Below, in pieces: positions 1-9,171 of a stretch of DNA of 64,000 nt. The stretch is from NCBI GenBank assembly GCA_945871955.1, contig CAMBXR010000004.1, forward strand, positions 1 to 64,000, read 5' to 3'. The position numbers and the translations under genes are program-made. The stretch is from an uncultured Clostridium sp. (GTDB lineage Bacteria > Bacillota > Clostridia > Peptostreptococcales > Peptostreptococcaceae). Every line of letters starts with the position of its first letter. Position 1 is the first letter of the stretch. The notes under the pieces are model-generated. The model did no database searches and was not told the origin of the DNA. It saw only the letters and a list, made by a program, of their open reading frames with translations.

Positions 1-128
1 AGTTCATCCCTTCCTTTTTGTGGGATTGCCTTTTTATTTTGAGACAGCCCCTTTTGTTTATTAAGTCATACTAGAGAATTTACTACATATATTTAGTACT
101 AGCATTTTGAAATTTTTTATATGGAGAG
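1..128. other. left-edge intergenic region, no gene seen
   Basis: No coding sequence is apparent. The first 55 bases hold T-rich stretches and the string GAGACAGCCCC, which resembles one arm of a transcription terminator belonging to a gene outside the window. The remainder is AT-rich and must contain the promoter of the first gene. Confidence 0.4.
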
Positions 129-134
129 ATGAGT

Positions 135-1205
135 ATGGAAGGGAATGTTAGTATATTAAATGTATTAAAATTTGCTGGGGCTTTTATAGCCTTTATTATT
201 GGCTCTGGGTTTGCTACAGGTCAGGAAATTATGCAGTTTTTTACTTCAAATGGTTTATATAGTCTGGGTTCTATTTTAATAAGTTTAATTTTATTTACAT
301 ATTTAGGTACTACTGTAATGGGTGCAGGTTACGATTATGGTGGATATGAAAAATATAGTCCTTATAAGTATTTTTGTGGAAATAAAATAGGAGTATTTTA
401 TGAGTATTTTGTACCAGTTTTATTATTTATAAGTGTTATAATAATGATTTCAGGAGCAGGTGCTACTTTAAAAGAATATTATGGATTTAATTATTATGTA
501 GGATGTGCAATGATGTCCATATTAGTACTAATATCATTTATTTGTGGTTTAGATAATCTTATAAATGTAATTGGACTTATAGGACCTATTATTGTGATTT
601 TTTCTTTAATAGTAGGATTTATTATAATATTTAAAAATATAGACGGGCTAACAAATATTACCCAAATAATAGATAATGTTTCTATTCCAAAGTCAGGTGG
701 AAATTGGATTCAAAGTGGAATTATATATGTATCCTACAATATGGTTAGTGGATTATTTTTCTTTACATCCCTTGGAAATAGTGCAGAAAGTAGAAAAGAG
801 GCTATATACGGGGCTATTATAGGCAGTTTATTATTAATGATTGTTATTTTAGTTATGAATTTAGCCTTATTATCAAAAATAGATGAGATTTATAAATTAT
901 CCATACCAACTTTATATTTTGCAAAATCTATTTCACCTATTTTAGGTAAAATATTCTCTGTAGTTTTATTGTGCGGAATTTTTTCTACTGCTGCACCTGA
1001 TTTTTGGGCTGTATGTAATAAATTTGAAAAAGGTAGAAAGAATAAAAGTAAAATTATAGCAGTTATGCTTTCAATGATAGCTTTTTTAGGAGGTTTATTA
1101 CCATTTGAAAAGTTAGTAGGTAGGGTATATCCTTATACGGGAATTTTAGGAATAATTTTATTTATTTGCATATTTATAAAACAAATAAGAAAAAGAATCA
1201 TATAA
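135..1205 (+). CDS. YkvI-family multi-pass membrane protein
   Basis: A hydrophobic protein of about 356 residues with roughly ten membrane segments. The opening segment carries a GSGFATGQEIMQFF motif near residues 24-38, typical of YkvI-like proteins, which are distant relatives of amino-acid/cation symporters; the substrate is unknown. An ATG at 129 is in frame but directly abuts the GGAGAG ribosome binding site at 123-128, so the ATG at 135, six bases downstream, is the better start. The gene stands alone: an AT-rich gap of about 140 bases separates it from the next gene. The family call is from recognition of the sequence pattern; a transport role is inference. Confidence 0.75.
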   Translation: MEGNVSILNVLKFAGAFIAFIIGSGFATGQEIMQFFTSNGLYSLGSILISLILFTYLGTTVMGAGYDYGGYEKYSPYKYFCGNKIGVFYEYFVPVLLFISVIIMISGAGATLKEYYGFNYYVGCAMMSILVLISFICGLDNLINVIGLIGPIIVIFSLIVGFIIIFKNIDGLTNITQIIDNVSIPKSGGNWIQSGIIYVSYNMVSGLFFFTSLGNSAESRKEAIYGAIIGSLLLMIVILVMNLALLSKIDEIYKLSIPTLYFAKSISPILGKIFSVVLLCGIFSTAAPDFWAVCNKFEKGRKNKSKIIAVMLSMIAFLGGLLPFEKLVGRVYPYTGILGIILFICIFIKQIRKRII

Positions 1206-1343
1206 ATATGAATAATAAAATTATTATAAATTATTTATTATATATGTTTATGTAACTTTAATAATAGTAGTGCAAGTGTTACAATAAAAATATCAAAAAT
1301 ATCTATAAATAGGTAAATATATGTAATTTATTAGGGGGTAAAA

Positions 1344-2282
1344 ATGGCAACACTGACTATTAGTAAAGAAGATGAAAAAAGAGTTAAAGCGTTAGGTTTT
1401 TTAAGTAACAAAGGAACTGATAACTTTTCAGGAAGAGTTATAACTGTAAATGGTAAAATAACTGCGGCTCAACAAAAATGCATAGCTGAAGCAGCAGAAC
1501 TATTTGGAAATGGAGTAGTAACATTTACAACTCGTCTTACAGTGGAAGTTCAAGGAATACCATACGATAAAATAGAAGATTTTAGAGCTTATATAGCAAA
1601 GGAAGGTCTTGAAACAGGAGGAACTGGAGCTAAAGTTCGTCCTGTTGTATCATGTAAAGGAACTACTTGCCAATATGGATTAATAGATACATTTGCTGTA
1701 TCAGAAGAAATTCATGAAAGATTTTTTAAAGGTTATGGGGATGTAAAATTACCACACAAATTTAAGATAGCAACTGGCGGATGTCCAAATAACTGCGTAA
1801 AACCAAACTTAAATGATGTAGGTATAATAGGTCAATGTATACCAAATTTTGAAGAAGATTGTTGCAAGGGATGTAAAAAATGTAAAATAGAAAAAGTATG
1901 TCCATCACATGCATGTGAAGTTATAGATGGAGTTTTAAAAATAGATGAAAATATATGTAAACACTGCGGTCGTTGCGTGGGACAATGTCCATTTAAATCA
2001 ATAAAAGATGGAAATTATGGATTTAAAATTTACATAGGTGGTAGATGGGGTAAAGAAATCAATCATGGTCAGGCATTAAACAAAATATTTACTTCTAAAG
2101 AAGAAGCATTAGATGTAATAGAAAAAGCTATACTATTATATAAAGAACAAGGGAAACCTGGTGAGCGTTTTGCAACAACTATACAACGTATAGGTTTTGA
2201 AAATGTTGAAAAGCAATTATTATCTAATGATTTACTTGAAAGAAAAGAAGAAATAATAAATGCAGTGCCTCAATTAGTTTAA
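1344..2282 (+). CDS. siroheme/4Fe-4S sulfite (nitrite) reductase-like protein with ferredoxin domain
   Basis: A 312-residue protein, probably cytoplasmic. Residues about 1-75 form the ferredoxin-like half-domain of nitrite/sulfite reductases. Cysteines 104, 109, 147 and 151 (CKGTTC and GGCPNNC) are placed as siroheme-4Fe-4S cluster ligands, though the first pair is spaced C-x4-C. An inserted two-cluster ferredoxin follows (Cys 174, 177, 180, 186 and 205, 208, 211, 215). The size and architecture match AsrC-type anaerobic sulfite reductase subunits, but no asrA or asrB is adjacent. It starts at ATG after a strong TTAGGGGG site and ends in a long hairpin terminator. Sulfite reduction to sulfide is the likely role; nitrite or another electron acceptor is possible. 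Siroheme could come from the tetrapyrrole genes later in the window. Confidence 0.8.
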   Translation: MATLTISKEDEKRVKALGFLSNKGTDNFSGRVITVNGKITAAQQKCIAEAAELFGNGVVTFTTRLTVEVQGIPYDKIEDFRAYIAKEGLETGGTGAKVRPVVSCKGTTCQYGLIDTFAVSEEIHERFFKGYGDVKLPHKFKIATGGCPNNCVKPNLNDVGIIGQCIPNFEEDCCKGCKKCKIEKVCPSHACEVIDGVLKIDENICKHCGRCVGQCPFKSIKDGNYGFKIYIGGRWGKEINHGQALNKIFTSKEEALDVIEKAILLYKEQGKPGERFATTIQRIGFENVEKQLLSNDLLERKEEIINAVPQLV

Positions 2283-2292
2283 ATAATATTAT

Positions 2293-2340
2293 AAAAAATA
2301 GGAATATATATAGGATTAACCTATATATATTCCTATTTTA
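2293..2340. terminator. bidirectional terminator between the reductase and tetR genes
   Basis: A perfect 16-bp inverted repeat (arms 2299-2314 and 2320-2335) with a five-base loop, flanked by A-run and T-run tails, so it can terminate both convergent genes. The tetR stop codon lies within the right arm. Confidence 0.9.
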
Positions 2341-2905
2341 TTATTTCAGCCCCATTAAGTATTATTTCCCCTACAATTAGTGATATTTCTTCAGGACTTT
2401 CTTTTAATCCACCTTTTAGCCATGATTCAATAATACCAGTAGAACCATAAACTATAAAATTATAAAAATACTCAAATTTATCAGCTTTATCTGAATTAAA
2501 TAATTCCATCCAATCGCTAAAACATTTTTCTCTTAAAATAGATTTTAATTTGTTTGAAAATGTAACATCACCATTACTACCTAATAATGCAGTGCAAAAA
2601 GAAGCATTTTCTTTTATTAAAATAAATAAATCTAAAAGAAGTGGAAATGGACTATCATCTATTGTGTCATAAAAATGATTAGCTAAAATACTTTCCAACT
2701 GATCTAACAGTTCATTTTCTAGTTGTTCAGCCATATCATAAATATCTTTATAATGCAGATAAAAAGTTCCACGATTTAAATCAACTCTATCACACAGTTC
2801 TTTTACTGTAATATCCTTAATACTTTTTTCTAGTAATAAAGAAGTAAATCCATCCTGAAGTTGTTTTCTTGTTTTTCTAATTCTACGATCTATTTTTTTT
2901 TCCAT
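2333..2905 (-). CDS. TetR/AcrR-family transcriptional regulator
   Basis: A 190-residue DNA-binding protein. Residues about 8-55 form the TetR helix-turn-helix (TVKELCDRVDLNRGTFYLHY), followed by an all-helical ligand domain of the kind often annotated TetR C-terminal 33. It is transcribed divergently from the MMPL exporter and its coiled-coil partner with a 220-base shared promoter region, so it is most likely their repressor. The start follows a GAGAGAGGG ribosome binding site on the minus strand. The inducer is unknown; membrane-active or lipid-like molecules are plausible given the MMPL target. Confidence 0.88.
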   Translation of the reverse strand: MEKKIDRRIRKTRKQLQDGFTSLLLEKSIKDITVKELCDRVDLNRGTFYLHYKDIYDMAEQLENELLDQLESILANHFYDTIDDSPFPLLLDLFILIKENASFCTALLGSNGDVTFSNKLKSILREKCFSDWMELFNSDKADKFEYFYNFIVYGSTGIIESWLKGGLKESPEEISLIVGEIILNGAEIIK

Positions 2906-3005
2906 AATAATCCCTCTCTCTATATTCCCTTCTATTGGACAATAGTTAAATTTAACAAACAGATTTTAAAAATATGTTCATTTATATACAATTTATTTCA
3001 TTAGC

Positions 3006-3019
3006 GTTTATATATAAAC
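3006..3019. promoter_or_regulatory. candidate TetR operator palindrome
   Basis: GTTTATATATAAAC is a perfect 14-bp palindrome in the divergent region between the tetR-type gene and the MMPL exporter. TetR-family dimers bind such sites; assignment to this regulator rests on position only, and in AT-rich DNA a chance palindrome is possible. Confidence 0.4.
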
Positions 3020-3125
3020 ATAGGTTAGATTATTGATTATTGAGTTTTTTTATCTTGATAATTATAATTTAAAAATATAAATAAATCAACACGATGTTCA
3101 TTAAAGTTATTAGGGGAGTGAAATT

Positions 3126-5231
3126 ATGGAGAAATTTTATAGGAAGATAGTAAACCACAGAAAACTGGTCATATCTATATTTGCTATATCTACAATCATT
3201 TGTATGATATGCAGTAAGCAAGTAAAAATCGACTATGATATGAATAATTATTTACCAGATGGTTCACCTTCAACAATAGCATTAGATGTTATGAATGAAG
3301 AGTATGGAACAGCTATACCTAATGTGAGAGTTATGGTATCAGATGTGAGTATTGCACAAGCAAAACAAATGAAAGAAAAATTAGAATCTATAGATGGAGT
3401 CGAATCAGTAACATGGTTAGATGATGTTATAGATTTAAATATTCCATTGGAAGCATTAGATGAGGATACTATTGAACCTTATTATAAAGAAAATAATGCA
3501 TTATACACGGTTACTATTGATGAAGAAAAAAATATTCAAACAGTAAATGATATTAGAGCACTAATAGGTGATGAAAATTCCATGTCAGGTTCTGCAGTAA
3601 ATATGGCAATAGCTACAGAACAAACAGAATCTGAAGTTAGTAAGATAATTTTACTTATTATACCAATATGTTTAGCTATATTAGCTTTAACTTCTACATC
3701 TTGGTTTGAACCAATATTACTTCTAGGGTCTATAGGAATAGCTATTATGCTAAATCAAGGTACAAATTTATTATTTGGAACAATATCATTTGTAACAAAT
3801 GCAGCAGGAAATGTGTTGCAGTTATCCGTATCAATGGATTATTCAATATTCATTTTGCATAGATTTGCTGAAATGAGAAAAGAAGGATATGAGCCGAAAG
3901 AAGCTATGGTTAAAGCTCTGACAAAATCAACAAGTGCCGTACTATCAAGTGGACTTACTACAGTGATAGGATTTGCAGCTCTTATATTAATGAAATTTAA
4001 AATAGGTCCAGATATGGGAGTTGTTATGGCAAAATCTATAGTGCTTAGCTTGATTACAGTATTTACTTTATTGCCAGCTGTTACTTTATATTGCTATCCA
4101 CTAATAGACAAAACAGAGCATAGACCATTTATACCAAGTTTTGATAAGTTTGGAAAATTTGTAAGTAAAATAATGATACCAGGAGTGCTTATATTTATAT
4201 TATTAGTAATGCCATCTCGTATAGGTCAAGGAAGTAACTCATTTTACTATGGGTCTTCTAAACTATTTGGATTAGAAACTCAATTAGGTCAAGATACACA
4301 AAAAATAGAAGAGACATTTGGAAAATCTAATAATTTAGTGCTAATGGTACCAAAAGGTGATTTTCAAAGCGAAAAAGAGCTTAGTGATAAGCTGAAAGAT
4401 ATACCAGAAGTAACAAGTATCATATCTTATGTAGATATGGCAGGGGCAGAAGTTCCAATGGAATATTTAGATAGGGATACTTTAAGTCAGCTTATATCAG
4501 ATAATTACAGTAGAATGATAATAAATGTAAAATCAGACTATGAAGGAAAGCATGCATTTGATTTAGTAGAAAAAATCAGAGCATTATCTAAAGTATATTA
4601 TGAAGATAAGTATTATTTGGCAGGGGAAAGTGTAAGTACTTATGACTTAATGGAAACTGTAACAGAAGATAATGTGAGAGTAAATATTATAGCCATAGGA
4701 GCAGTATTTGTAGTCTTATTATTAGCGATGAAATCTCTATCAATACCAGTTATTTTAGTTATGGCAATAGAAACAGCAATATGGATAAACCTATCAGTTC
4801 CATATATTAGAGGAACATCATTATTCTATATAGGATATTTAATTATAAGCTCAGTGCAGTTAGGAGCAACAGTTGACTATGCCATACTTTTAACATCTAG
4901 ATATATGGAGGATAGACAAAATTATTCTAAGAAAGATTCAATTATTGAAACTATGTCTTCAGTAACAGTTTCAATTTTAACATCTGCATCCATATTAGCA
5001 GTAGGGGGAATGTTATTAGGTATTATTTCTACCCATGGAGTTATTAGTCAGATGGGTCAACTTCTTGCAATAGGTGCAGCATTATCAACAACAATAGTAC
5101 TATTTGTAATTCCAGGGATGTTGTATTTACTTGATGGAGTAATAGAAAAAACAACTGTAAAAGCAAATTTCTATAAAGAAAGTAAGCCAAGGACTTATGA
5201 AAGTCTTACTAAGAAAGTAAGCCAAAATTAA
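3126..5231 (+). CDS. MMPL/RND-family membrane exporter
   Basis: A 701-residue inner-membrane protein with two repeated halves, each with one N-terminal membrane helix, an extracytoplasmic loop of about 130 residues, then five or so further helices: the MMPL/RND plan. Polar residues of the proton relay appear as SMDYSIFILHR (near residue 237) and ATVDYAILLTSR (near residue 580). By family knowledge it would export lipids or amphiphilic compounds using the proton gradient. It is followed 20 bases downstream by a secreted coiled-coil protein and preceded by a divergent TetR gene, so the three form a regulated export cassette. The substrate is not deducible. Confidence 0.87.
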   Translation: MEKFYRKIVNHRKLVISIFAISTIICMICSKQVKIDYDMNNYLPDGSPSTIALDVMNEEYGTAIPNVRVMVSDVSIAQAKQMKEKLESIDGVESVTWLDDVIDLNIPLEALDEDTIEPYYKENNALYTVTIDEEKNIQTVNDIRALIGDENSMSGSAVNMAIATEQTESEVSKIILLIIPICLAILALTSTSWFEPILLLGSIGIAIMLNQGTNLLFGTISFVTNAAGNVLQLSVSMDYSIFILHRFAEMRKEGYEPKEAMVKALTKSTSAVLSSGLTTVIGFAALILMKFKIGPDMGVVMAKSIVLSLITVFTLLPAVTLYCYPLIDKTEHRPFIPSFDKFGKFVSKIMIPGVLIFILLVMPSRIGQGSNSFYYGSSKLFGLETQLGQDTQKIEETFGKSNNLVLMVPKGDFQSEKELSDKLKDIPEVTSIISYVDMAGAEVPMEYLDRDTLSQLISDNYSRMIINVKSDYEGKHAFDLVEKIRALSKVYYEDKYYLAGESVSTYDLMETVTEDNVRVNIIAIGAVFVVLLLAMKSLSIPVILVMAIETAIWINLSVPYIRGTSLFYIGYLIISSVQLGATVDYAILLTSRYMEDRQNYSKKDSIIETMSSVTVSILTSASILAVGGMLLGIISTHGVISQMGQLLAIGAALSTTIVLFVIPGMLYLLDGVIEKTTVKANFYKESKPRTYESLTKKVSQN

Positions 5232-5251
5232 CTCGAAAGGTAGGATTTAAT

Positions 5252-7210
5252 ATGAATAATAAAAAAGCAATAGCTATAGCAATGTCAGGATTAATATTAA
5301 CTTCTAATTTATTTACATCAATATCATTAGCTGTATCCAAATCAAGTGAAAAAGAAGAGGTAATATATATAAATCTTGATAGTTCGGGAAATATAGAAAA
5401 AATTTATGCAGTGAATATTTTTAAAGATAAAAATATAACTGATTATGGTTCATATACAGAAGTAAAAAATATGAATACTAGTGACAAAATAAATTACAGT
5501 AATGGTGTTGTTACAGTTAATAATTCAAGGGATAAATTATATTATGAAGGGATTATGCATAATGATACTGATATACCTTGGGATATATCAATAACTTATA
5601 AATTAGATGGTAAAGAATATACTGCTGATGAGATTGCAGGAAAAAGTGGTAAGTTAGAAATGCATATTTCTATAAAAGAAAATAAAAATACCAAAAGCAA
5701 ATTCTTTGATAATTATGCATTACAAACATCATTACAGTTAGATACAAATTTATGTAAAAATATAAAAAGTGATGGAGCAACAGTGGCTAATGTGGGAGGA
5801 TATAAACAGCTTACTTATACAATAATGCCAAAAACAGAAAAAGATATAAATATAAGTTGTGATGTGGTTAATTTTGAAATGGGGAGTATATCTATAAATG
5901 GTATAAAATTAAATTTAGGTATAGATAGCAACACTATAGATACATCAGAATTAACTGACCAAATAAGTGAATTACAAGATGCAGTATCTGAGTTAGATAA
6001 TGGTGCCAATGAATTAAATAATGGAGCAAATGAATTAAATAATGGAGCTAAAATTTTATCAGATGGTATAAATACTATTCAAGATGCACTAGATACATTG
6101 AACTCAAAATCATCAGATTTAAATGGTGGATCTAGTGAAGTTTATAAAGCACTTAAAACAATACAATCAGCATTAAAAGATGTATCTGTTTCAGGTGATG
6201 ATTTAAGTAAATTATCTCAGGCATCAACTAGTATAAAATCAGGAATAGATGAATTAGTTGGAGGATTAAAAACAGTAGATTCTAGTATAGATTCTTATTA
6301 TAGTGCTTTAGCAAAAGCTGGACTAAAAAACCCTAGGGATTTAGCAGAAAAAAATAATCAAGCAATTTCTAATTTGAAGATTACTAATACTCAAAGAGTA
6401 TTATATGATGCTTATGTTTCTGGAGGTGTTCCAGCAGTTACTAACAAATTATCACAGCTAGCTCAAAGTGGAGATGCTGAAGCTATTACACTATATAAAC
6501 AAGTAGATGCAGGTAATAAAGATGCAGTAACAAATTATATAACTCAAGCAGGAACATTAATATCAGTAGAAACTCTTTTAAAAGCAAATACAGCATATAT
6601 TGAAGGAAGTAATACATTAATTAGTGGAATAGATTCTGCATTAGATTCATCATCTAGTCAAACTAACTTAATGACAGGAGCATTGACTTTACAAAGTAGC
6701 TACAAAGAATTTGATATAGCTATTCAAAATTTAGTATCTTCATTAGGAAACTTAATGACTAATATGACTACATTAAAAGGTGGAATTGACAAGTTAGTTG
6801 AAAATTATACAGTATTAGATGGTGGAATAAATGAATATACAGGTGCAGTAAATCAAATATCTCAAGGATATAATCAAATTTGTGATGGAGCTTTAGATTT
6901 AGTTAAAGGAACATCTACATTATATGATGGTACAAAAACTCTTGTAGATGGAACTGGTGAATTTTCAGATAAAACATCTAATATGGATGATGAGGTGGAT
7001 GAAAAGATAGACTCTATGCTAGATGAATTTACAGGTTCTGACTTTGAAGTTCAATCCTTTGTATCAGATAAAAATAAAAATGTGGAATCAGTGCAGTTTG
7101 TTATAAAAACACCTGCTATAGCAATTGAAAAAGAAGAAGTTGAAGAATATGTTGAAGAAGAATCTTTAACAGTTTGGCAAAAAATATTAAAATTATTTAA
7201 ATTATATTAA
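5252..7210 (+). CDS. secreted coiled-coil partner protein of the MMPL exporter
   Basis: A 652-residue protein with an N-terminal signal or anchor (residues about 5-28), then a beta-rich region to about 220, then long helical segments. These include a short tandem motif, ELNNGANELNNGAK, near residue 250, and similar GG/NG-spaced heptads near the C-terminus, like the coiled coils of YhgE/Pip-type proteins. No closing membrane helix is evident; the tail is acidic (EEVEEYVEEES) and then ends WQKILKLFKLY, a possible amphipathic helix. It follows the MMPL gene by 20 bases and a strong terminator follows it, so it is co-transcribed. I infer an extracytoplasmic adaptor for the exporter; no enzymatic motif is seen. 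Confidence 0.7.
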   Translation: MNNKKAIAIAMSGLILTSNLFTSISLAVSKSSEKEEVIYINLDSSGNIEKIYAVNIFKDKNITDYGSYTEVKNMNTSDKINYSNGVVTVNNSRDKLYYEGIMHNDTDIPWDISITYKLDGKEYTADEIAGKSGKLEMHISIKENKNTKSKFFDNYALQTSLQLDTNLCKNIKSDGATVANVGGYKQLTYTIMPKTEKDINISCDVVNFEMGSISINGIKLNLGIDSNTIDTSELTDQISELQDAVSELDNGANELNNGANELNNGAKILSDGINTIQDALDTLNSKSSDLNGGSSEVYKALKTIQSALKDVSVSGDDLSKLSQASTSIKSGIDELVGGLKTVDSSIDSYYSALAKAGLKNPRDLAEKNNQAISNLKITNTQRVLYDAYVSGGVPAVTNKLSQLAQSGDAEAITLYKQVDAGNKDAVTNYITQAGTLISVETLLKANTAYIEGSNTLISGIDSALDSSSSQTNLMTGALTLQSSYKEFDIAIQNLVSSLGNLMTNMTTLKGGIDKLVENYTVLDGGINEYTGAVNQISQGYNQICDGALDLVKGTSTLYDGTKTLVDGTGEFSDKTSNMDDEVDEKIDSMLDEFTGSDFEVQSFVSDKNKNVESVQFVIKTPAIAIEKEEVEEYVEEESLTVWQKILKLFKLY

Positions 7211-7222
7211 TTAAATTTAAAT

Positions 7223-7262
7223 AAAAACTCCTATGATACAATAAATATCATAGGAGTTTTTT
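7223..7262 (+). terminator. terminator of the MMPL operon
   Basis: Stem AACTCCTATGATA / TATCATAGGAGTT with a seven-base loop and a T-run on the + strand directly after the coiled-coil gene. Confidence 0.92.
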
Positions 7263-7294
7263 ATTATAAAGATAAAATTTCTAAATATAGAGGG

Positions 7295-8425
7295 GTGATT
7301 AAAATTAAAAGATTTAGAATTATATCTATGTCATTATTTATTTTTTCTATTTTATTAAATTTAATAACATCAAAAATACCAGAAATCGTGGAAAAATATT
7401 ATTCTAATGGAATAAATATATATATGGTTAAAGTTTTAAGCAAAATTTCTAGTATTTTACCTTTTTCTTTATTTGAAATGTTAATTTATACAGCAATCTT
7501 ATTTATTGCAATATTTATAATATATTCTATTGTTTATATTATAAAAAGACCAAGAAAAATTTTATCATATCTAAAAAATTCTTTATTAAATATAATATCA
7601 ATAATAGGAATTGTGTATTTTCTTTTTATAGTATTGTGGGGAATAAACTATAATAGAATGGATTTACAAACTTCACTTATTGAAGATTATAATAATACTA
7701 AAAATCAAAATATAAGAAGCATTAAATGTGATAATAAAGATTTAATTAATCTATATAAGTTTTTAATTGAAAGATGTAATGAGACTAGAGAAAAAGTAGT
7801 AGAAGATGAAAATTATGTTATGAAAGTCGATACAGATTATAATGACGTACTATCTAGAGCAAAATATGCATATGAGAAAGTTAGTATTTTAAATTTAGAT
7901 AAAAAGGGAGTTTATACAACTGCTAAGCCTATACTTAATTCAAAATTACTGTGTTATACAGGAATTACAGGAATATACTCACCTTTTACAGGAGAAGCAA
8001 ATGTAAATATAGCTGTACCAGATATCTATATACCTTTTACAACGTTGCATGAGATGGCTCATCAAAGAGGATATGGTAGTGAAGACGAGGCAAATTTTTT
8101 AGCATATATAGCTTGTGTAAATAACGAAGATTATGATTTTCAATATTCGGGATATATTTTAGCACTGAATTACGTATCTTCAGCTTTATCAAAAGTTGAT
8201 TACGATAAATTACTAGAGCTAAATAGAAATATATCATATAAAGTTAGACATGATTTAATAGATAATAGTGAGTTTTGGAGTGAGTACCAAGGACAAGTAA
8301 GTGAAATATCTGATAGTGTAAATGATACATATTTAAAAGCAAACGGCGTAGAAGAAGGAACTCAGAGTTATGGAAAAGTAGTAGATTTATTTTTAACTTA
8401 CTATAATTTATGGGGATTTAAATAA
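7295..8425 (+). CDS. DUF3810 membrane protein with HExxH metalloprotease-like motif
   Basis: About 376 residues: three membrane helices within the first 120 residues, then a domain with HEMAHQRG and a downstream EDEANF acidic segment near residues 253-270, resembling a gluzincin-type zinc site. The family (DUF3810) has no established substrate; a membrane-tethered peptidase role is inference. The longest reading starts at GTG 7295, but that codon lies inside the AGGGGTGAT ribosome binding site (7291-7299). The codon properly spaced from it is ATT at 7304, so the protein may start at a rare ATT. It is monocistronic between two hairpins. Confidence 0.78.
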   Translation: MIKIKRFRIISMSLFIFSILLNLITSKIPEIVEKYYSNGINIYMVKVLSKISSILPFSLFEMLIYTAILFIAIFIIYSIVYIIKRPRKILSYLKNSLLNIISIIGIVYFLFIVLWGINYNRMDLQTSLIEDYNNTKNQNIRSIKCDNKDLINLYKFLIERCNETREKVVEDENYVMKVDTDYNDVLSRAKYAYEKVSILNLDKKGVYTTAKPILNSKLLCYTGITGIYSPFTGEANVNIAVPDIYIPFTTLHEMAHQRGYGSEDEANFLAYIACVNNEDYDFQYSGYILALNYVSSALSKVDYDKLLELNRNISYKVRHDLIDNSEFWSEYQGQVSEISDSVNDTYLKANGVEEGTQSYGKVVDLFLTYYNLWGFK

Positions 8426-8445
8426 ACTGATAAAATAAAAATAGA

Positions 8446-8491
8446 GGGAGTATAGGTTAAGCTGTTTTTAAATAAACCAATTTATACTCCC
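8446..8491. terminator. hairpin between convergent genes
   Basis: GGGAGTATA at 8446-8454 pairs with TATACTCCC at 8483-8491. The T-tails are modest in both directions, so termination is likely but not certain. Confidence 0.65.
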
Positions 8492-8516
8492 GATTTTAAT
8501 TCATAAAAGGGTCTAT

Positions 8517-8783
8517 TTATTTAGCCGAAGTAATATTTATTGATTTAATCATATCTAAATGTGATTTTATAACTCTTCCTTTAATCTCAATATCATAATT
8601 ACATAATGGATTTTTACAAATTAAATAAGTTAAAAATTCATACTCTTTTCCTTCCAAATTATTCTTATTGCTAATTTCCTTCATATCTTGGATTTTAAAG
8701 TTGTATAAATATGTATGTCTACATTTAGGACATTTGATATCACAACTATGTTCTATAGGTATATCTAAGTTCAAATGATACAT
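8517..8783 (-). CDS. small zinc-ribbon-like protein of unknown function
   Basis: An 88-residue, probably cytoplasmic protein. Two cysteine pairs, CDIKCPKC near residue 14 and CKNPLC near residue 56, make a likely four-cysteine zinc ribbon around a small beta domain. I do not recognise the family. The ATG at the 5' end immediately follows the GGGAG ribosome binding site; a TTG three codons in (8774) has better spacing, so the start is uncertain. No operon partner; convergent with the DUF3810 gene. Confidence 0.55.
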   Translation of the reverse strand: MYHLNLDIPIEHSCDIKCPKCRHTYLYNFKIQDMKEISNKNNLEGKEYEFLTYLICKNPLCNYDIEIKGRVIKSHLDMIKSINITSAK

Positions 8784-8839
8784 CTCCCTTCTTTTATAAA
8801 ATATAAATTAAACTATTTATATTATTATTTACAGTTTAA

Positions 8840-9127
8840 ATATATAGAATTCCAAAGAAAGTCTGTGTTAAACGTAGTTTTTATTATGTTATAAAAGAAT
8901 TTGTAGAAGATAATAAAACTTATAGATATTTTACAGATAATACCTATAGTGAAAATAGTAAAGCTGATTTTGATAACAAAGATATGACTAATTATATACA
9001 AAAAAATGTTGAGTATTATATATCTAAGTTTAAAGATATTCAAGAACTTAATCAATCAACAAGTTGGAACTGGGCAGCATTTTTCTTTAAGCCATGGTGG
9101 TTTTTTATACAGAAAAAAATATATTAA
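8840..9127 (+). pseudogene. remnant of a DUF2628 membrane-protein gene
   Basis: Translating the + strand from 8840 (just after an in-frame stop at 8837-8839) gives an open 95-codon stretch with no start codon or ribosome binding site near its beginning. It ends SWNWAAFFFKPWWFF and then stops at 9125-9127. The SWNWAAFFF-P-W core is the hallmark of DUF2628 proteins, normally followed by further membrane helices that are missing here. Both ends are therefore lost, and the gene is a decayed fragment. The minus strand of the same stretch is open by chance and is hydrophobic only as a mirror of this sequence. Confidence 0.7.
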
Positions 9128-9170
9128 AAAAGAGGAATTATTAAGATATTTCTTAGTAATTCCTCTTTTA
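9126..9170. terminator. terminator of the calcium/sodium antiporter gene
   Basis: AGAGGAATTA / TAATTCCTCT stem with additional inner pairing; A- and T-runs on both sides make it usable in both directions. It lies directly 3' of the minus-strand exchanger gene. Confidence 0.85.
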
Positions 9171-9171
9171 A

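Noticed and set aside
8825..9055. Minus-strand open frame coding a 76-residue hydrophobic peptide
   Set aside because: No ribosome binding site, and the opposite strand carries the recognisable DUF2628 core. The hydrophobicity is a mirror of AT-rich codons.
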